Assembly: GCA_021157505.1 (NCBI GenBank)
Contig: JAGGWI010000073.1
Location: 1-8,323 of the forward strand
DNA: 8,323 nucleotides
Direction of reading: 5' to 3'
From: Desulfuromusa sp.
GTDB lineage: Bacteria > Desulfobacterota > Desulfuromonadia > Desulfuromonadales > Geopsychrobacteraceae
Position 1 is the stretch's first letter; the number at the start of each line of letters is the position of its first letter. Of the stretch, positions 5,995-8,323 are shown in pieces. A program made the position numbers and the translations under genes. The notes below the pieces were generated by a model. The model was not told the origin of the DNA and did not search any database. It saw nothing but the letters and a program-made list of their open reading frames with translations.

Positions 5995-6144
5995 TCAATA
6001 ACGGGCGTCAGCAAATTCAACCCAACCACCAGCCTCAACCAGTGCTTTATCAAACTGACTGATTTCAAATTTAAACTCTTTTTTTTGATCTCCGGCTGTT
6101 GCCTTGAGTTTCTGGTCGTCGAGATCAACAGCAACTGTGAGACC
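5995..6144 (-). pseudogene. Second LeuD-like C-terminal fragment
   Basis: The last 48 codons before TGA 5995-5997 match the end of the fragment at 4849-5160 without gaps: 34 of 48 residues identical by hand count, and about 102 of 144 bases. Identity is highest near the stop. A 32-base block (6011-6042 against 4865-4896) has a single mismatch, and both tails end ALVEAGGWVEFADARY. Upstream of about 6144 the likeness stops abruptly; the frame stays open only to a TAA at 6181-6183. There is no start codon with a ribosome binding site. This is a remnant of a paralogous gene, not a fresh duplicate, given the 29 percent divergence. A clean terminator follows it, while the other fragment runs on into ilvD. 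Confidence 0.75.
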
Positions 6145-6215
6145 CAAGACGGACGTTGTTGCCTTAGTGCCGTAACCGGGTTATACCTCTCAATAGGCCA
6201 AGACAACAGGATAGT

Positions 6216-8323
6216 TTATTTTCCGAACAATTTATTCAACGTATTATCAAGCAGTTTCTTGATTGGTTCAGCATTTCCATCCCCCTCCGGCACTAACTTT
6301 TCCAGAAGTTTCTGGCTGGCTTTTTCTATGACTTGATCTTGTAGAGCAACTGAATTGTAGCTCACTTGCGGATGATCTAATGTTCCCCGAATCAACAGGG
6401 GAAGAGTTCCCCAGCCATCAGGATCTGCAACGGTTTTTTTAAGCACCTTGTTTAAACCCAGCTTCCCCAGGACCTTGGGAGAAAAACGGGCATCAAGATT
6501 CAGGTTGAGGTGACCGTCAATAGTAACTGTTCCAGTGGAAATTAATTTTGTTTTAGAGCTGTTAAGATTGCCGTTGATGCGGGCTAAACCATCATCCAGA
6601 TCATATTGAGCAGTCAAGGATTTAAAACTCAGAGTTTTGAGTTTATTACGCCCGACGAAATCTGCCAATTGATCAAGGAGAGGAAATCCCTCGACTGATC
6701 CCTCCTTTACCTTGAACGTCCCTTTAAGCTTGAGTGCCGGCAATAGAGTATCGGCAAGTGTCCCCCGGCCAGAAAAGTTATTCTGCATCTGCAAAGAACC
6801 AGAAATACTCTGTTTGACTTCTGGAAACAACCCGGAAACCAGTGTTGCAACCTCCGGTTGGCTCAGTGACATCTCGCCCAGATAAGAGAGCCCCTTAATC
6901 CCAAAATCAACAAGAGTGGATCCCCTCAGTTCCCCCTGACCAATCTGACCGACCAGATTGGTAATCGATAAATCATTATGACTCAAACTCAAATCTGCAG
7001 AAATCTTATCTATATTCAGTTTTTTATAAATCAGCCGGTTGACGGCAAAAGTTCCATCCATGGCAACCGGAATGTCGAAAGGACCAATGTCGTCAGCCAG
7101 AGTTTTACGCTGTACAATCTGCGGCGCACCAGTGGCCTTGTTACCCCGGTTATCCCCGACAGTTGCCGATTTGGACTCAAGTCCAGGCTCAGGTTGATTT
7201 TCAGGTTCTGCGAGAACTTTATTGAGATCGAGCGTGTCGGCTGAAAGATCAAACACACCCCGAAAGATATCGTCTACCCCCTTCTCCACTTGACCCTTGA
7301 GTTCTATTTTTTGATCTCCATAGTGCAAAAATAAATTCTCTGTCTGTAAAATATTGTCCGCATAGGTGATATCACCACTGACCCCTGCTCGTAAATTCGC
7401 AATAGTTGCCCGTAACTCAGACAACTTAAATTGTGCTGAACGGACCAAGGCGATACCACTGTCCAATTTACCAGAAAAGTCTATTTGACCATCAATCAAC
7501 CCGGCTAAACTATACTTCTGATACTCACGAGCCAACTGTTCCGGCAGATTCTGCATCACTTCGCGCAGATCCAACCCCTTTAAAAACAGTGTGGATACCA
7601 TATAGGGTTCAGCAGCAGAGAGATCAAACTCCCCTTCGGCTGCAAGTTCCACTTTATTGAAATTGAGCAGCAAGTTCGAAACTTTTAAAAGTTCCTTTTT
7701 TGTGTCGAAATCGAAAGCATATGAAGCGCCCAATTGTGCTTTTTTAAATTGCAGATCAGGAATATTATCCAACACCAGATCAACATCTTCAAATAGCACT
7801 TTTCCTTGAGAAACAATGAGATCAGGCTGAATATCCAGCTCTAACTCGAGAGCCAATTGTGCAGAACTGAGCTTTCCGGGGAGAACAGTGCGGTAATAAG
7901 GGGCAAACGGTAGCAGATCCAAAGGGGCAAGGTGGATTGTCAAATCACCAATTTTACGCGACAGGTCATAACTTCCGGAGATATCGATATTGGAACCATT
8001 CACAACCGCAGAAAGATCAACGGGGAAAGGGCTAGCAAAAGTTATCTGTCGAGCCTTGAAATTAAGCTTCTCCAGGGTATAACGAAAAGGTGAGCGGGAG
8101 TTTTTAAATCTATCAACATAAAACAATTCGCCTCCCTTGATTTCAACCACCTTTATCAATAGATTCAATGCCGGTATTGCGGGTGATTTGCTATGAGCAC
8201 CAGTGGTTGTCTTGCCGCTAGTGGTTGTCTTATCACCAGAGGCAGGCTCAGAGAGTAGATCACTGTAATTAAATTGACCATTCGACATCCGGGTAATAAA
8301 TATTTTTGGATGCTGCAAAAGAA
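6216..8323 (-). CDS. AsmA-family protein, N-terminus beyond the window
   Basis: The frame is open to the right edge and stops at TAA 6216-6218, giving about 701 visible codons. The apparent TTG start near 8318 is not credible, because IFITRMSNGQFNYSDLL right at the edge is the 'x-R-x-x-(D/N)-G-x-(F/Y)-N-(F/Y)-S-D-L-L' stretch that normally lies inside AsmA proteins, well after their membrane anchor. After a Thr/Ser-rich linker come long runs of alternating hydrophobic strands (GELFYVDRFKNS, LDLRE, DLSADTLDLNKVL, GTFKVKEG). These are the repeating beta-groove pattern of AsmA/TamB-like bridge proteins, which are inner-membrane anchored, span the periplasm and are linked to lipid transport and outer-membrane assembly. 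Near the C-terminus, WGTLPLLIRGTLDHPQVSY is the family's usual closing motif, followed by an amphipathic helical tail. Exact subfamily and cargo are unknown. It has no clear functional link to its neighbours. Confidence 0.82.
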   Translation of the reverse strand, partial: LLQHPKIFITRMSNGQFNYSDLLSEPASGDKTTTSGKTTTGAHSKSPAIPALNLLIKVVEIKGGELFYVDRFKNSRSPFRYTLEKLNFKARQITFASPFPVDLSAVVNGSNIDISGSYDLSRKIGDLTIHLAPLDLLPFAPYYRTVLPGKLSSAQLALELELDIQPDLIVSQGKVLFEDVDLVLDNIPDLQFKKAQLGASYAFDFDTKKELLKVSNLLLNFNKVELAAEGEFDLSAAEPYMVSTLFLKGLDLREVMQNLPEQLAREYQKYSLAGLIDGQIDFSGKLDSGIALVRSAQFKLSELRATIANLRAGVSGDITYADNILQTENLFLHYGDQKIELKGQVEKGVDDIFRGVFDLSADTLDLNKVLAEPENQPEPGLESKSATVGDNRGNKATGAPQIVQRKTLADDIGPFDIPVAMDGTFAVNRLIYKKLNIDKISADLSLSHNDLSITNLVGQIGQGELRGSTLVDFGIKGLSYLGEMSLSQPEVATLVSGLFPEVKQSISGSLQMQNNFSGRGTLADTLLPALKLKGTFKVKEGSVEGFPLLDQLADFVGRNKLKTLSFKSLTAQYDLDDGLARINGNLNSSKTKLISTGTVTIDGHLNLNLDARFSPKVLGKLGLNKVLKKTVADPDGWGTLPLLIRGTLDHPQVSYNSVALQDQVIEKASQKLLEKLVPEGDGNAEPIKKLLDNTLNKLFGK

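Noticed and set aside
5883..6206. 107-codon minus-strand frame overlapping the second leuD-like fragment and the terminator
   Set aside because: It runs through the leuD-like tail in the wrong frame, crosses a rho-independent terminator and the toxin-antitoxin promoter, and has no recognisable motif.

Overview
The window looks like chromosomal DNA of an anaerobic, Desulfuromonas/Geobacter-type deltaproteobacterium. The pointers are a ferredoxin-linked 2-oxoacid oxidoreductase operon with a fused beta-gamma subunit, G/C-block hairpin repeats between genes, and an E. coli-type dihydroxy-acid dehydratase. The organism is inferred from gene type and recall of gene families, not from any marker gene.

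Layout. Plus strand, 1-2696: the end of a ferredoxin-like subunit, then vorB (TPP/pyrimidine-binding alpha subunit), then one gene that joins the TPP-binding beta subunit and the gamma subunit. Together they make a complete VOR/KOR-type 2-oxoacid:ferredoxin oxidoreductase. The operon ends at a strong hairpin terminator (2725-2760) that also reads as a terminator in the other direction. A structured intergenic repeat lies at 2781-2909, and a shorter relative lies upstream of vorB (116-198). Minus strand, 2923-8323: ilvD, an N-terminally truncated leuD-like remnant (4849-5160), an RHH antitoxin and PIN toxin pair (5211-5875), a bidirectional terminator, a second and shorter leuD-like tail (5995-6144), and a large AsmA-family gene whose start lies beyond the right edge.

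How the genes relate. IlvD makes 2-oxoisovalerate, which is the presumed substrate of the VOR-type enzyme on the opposite strand and also the precursor feeding the leucine branch in which LeuD acts. The left two thirds of the window therefore centre on one metabolite. The leuD-like fragments show that a leucine-branch (or related isomerase) locus here has decayed, and the toxin-antitoxin pair sits exactly between the two fragments. The AsmA-like envelope protein has no evident metabolic link.

Most of the window is ordinary. The part most worth a second look is 4849-6183: two diverged, same-orientation 3' ends of leuD-like genes flanking a toxin-first PIN/RHH module. The promoter of that module predicts a leaderless toxin mRNA and carries an inverted repeat that could be the antitoxin operator. 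I found no CRISPR array, tRNA, rRNA or intact transposase.
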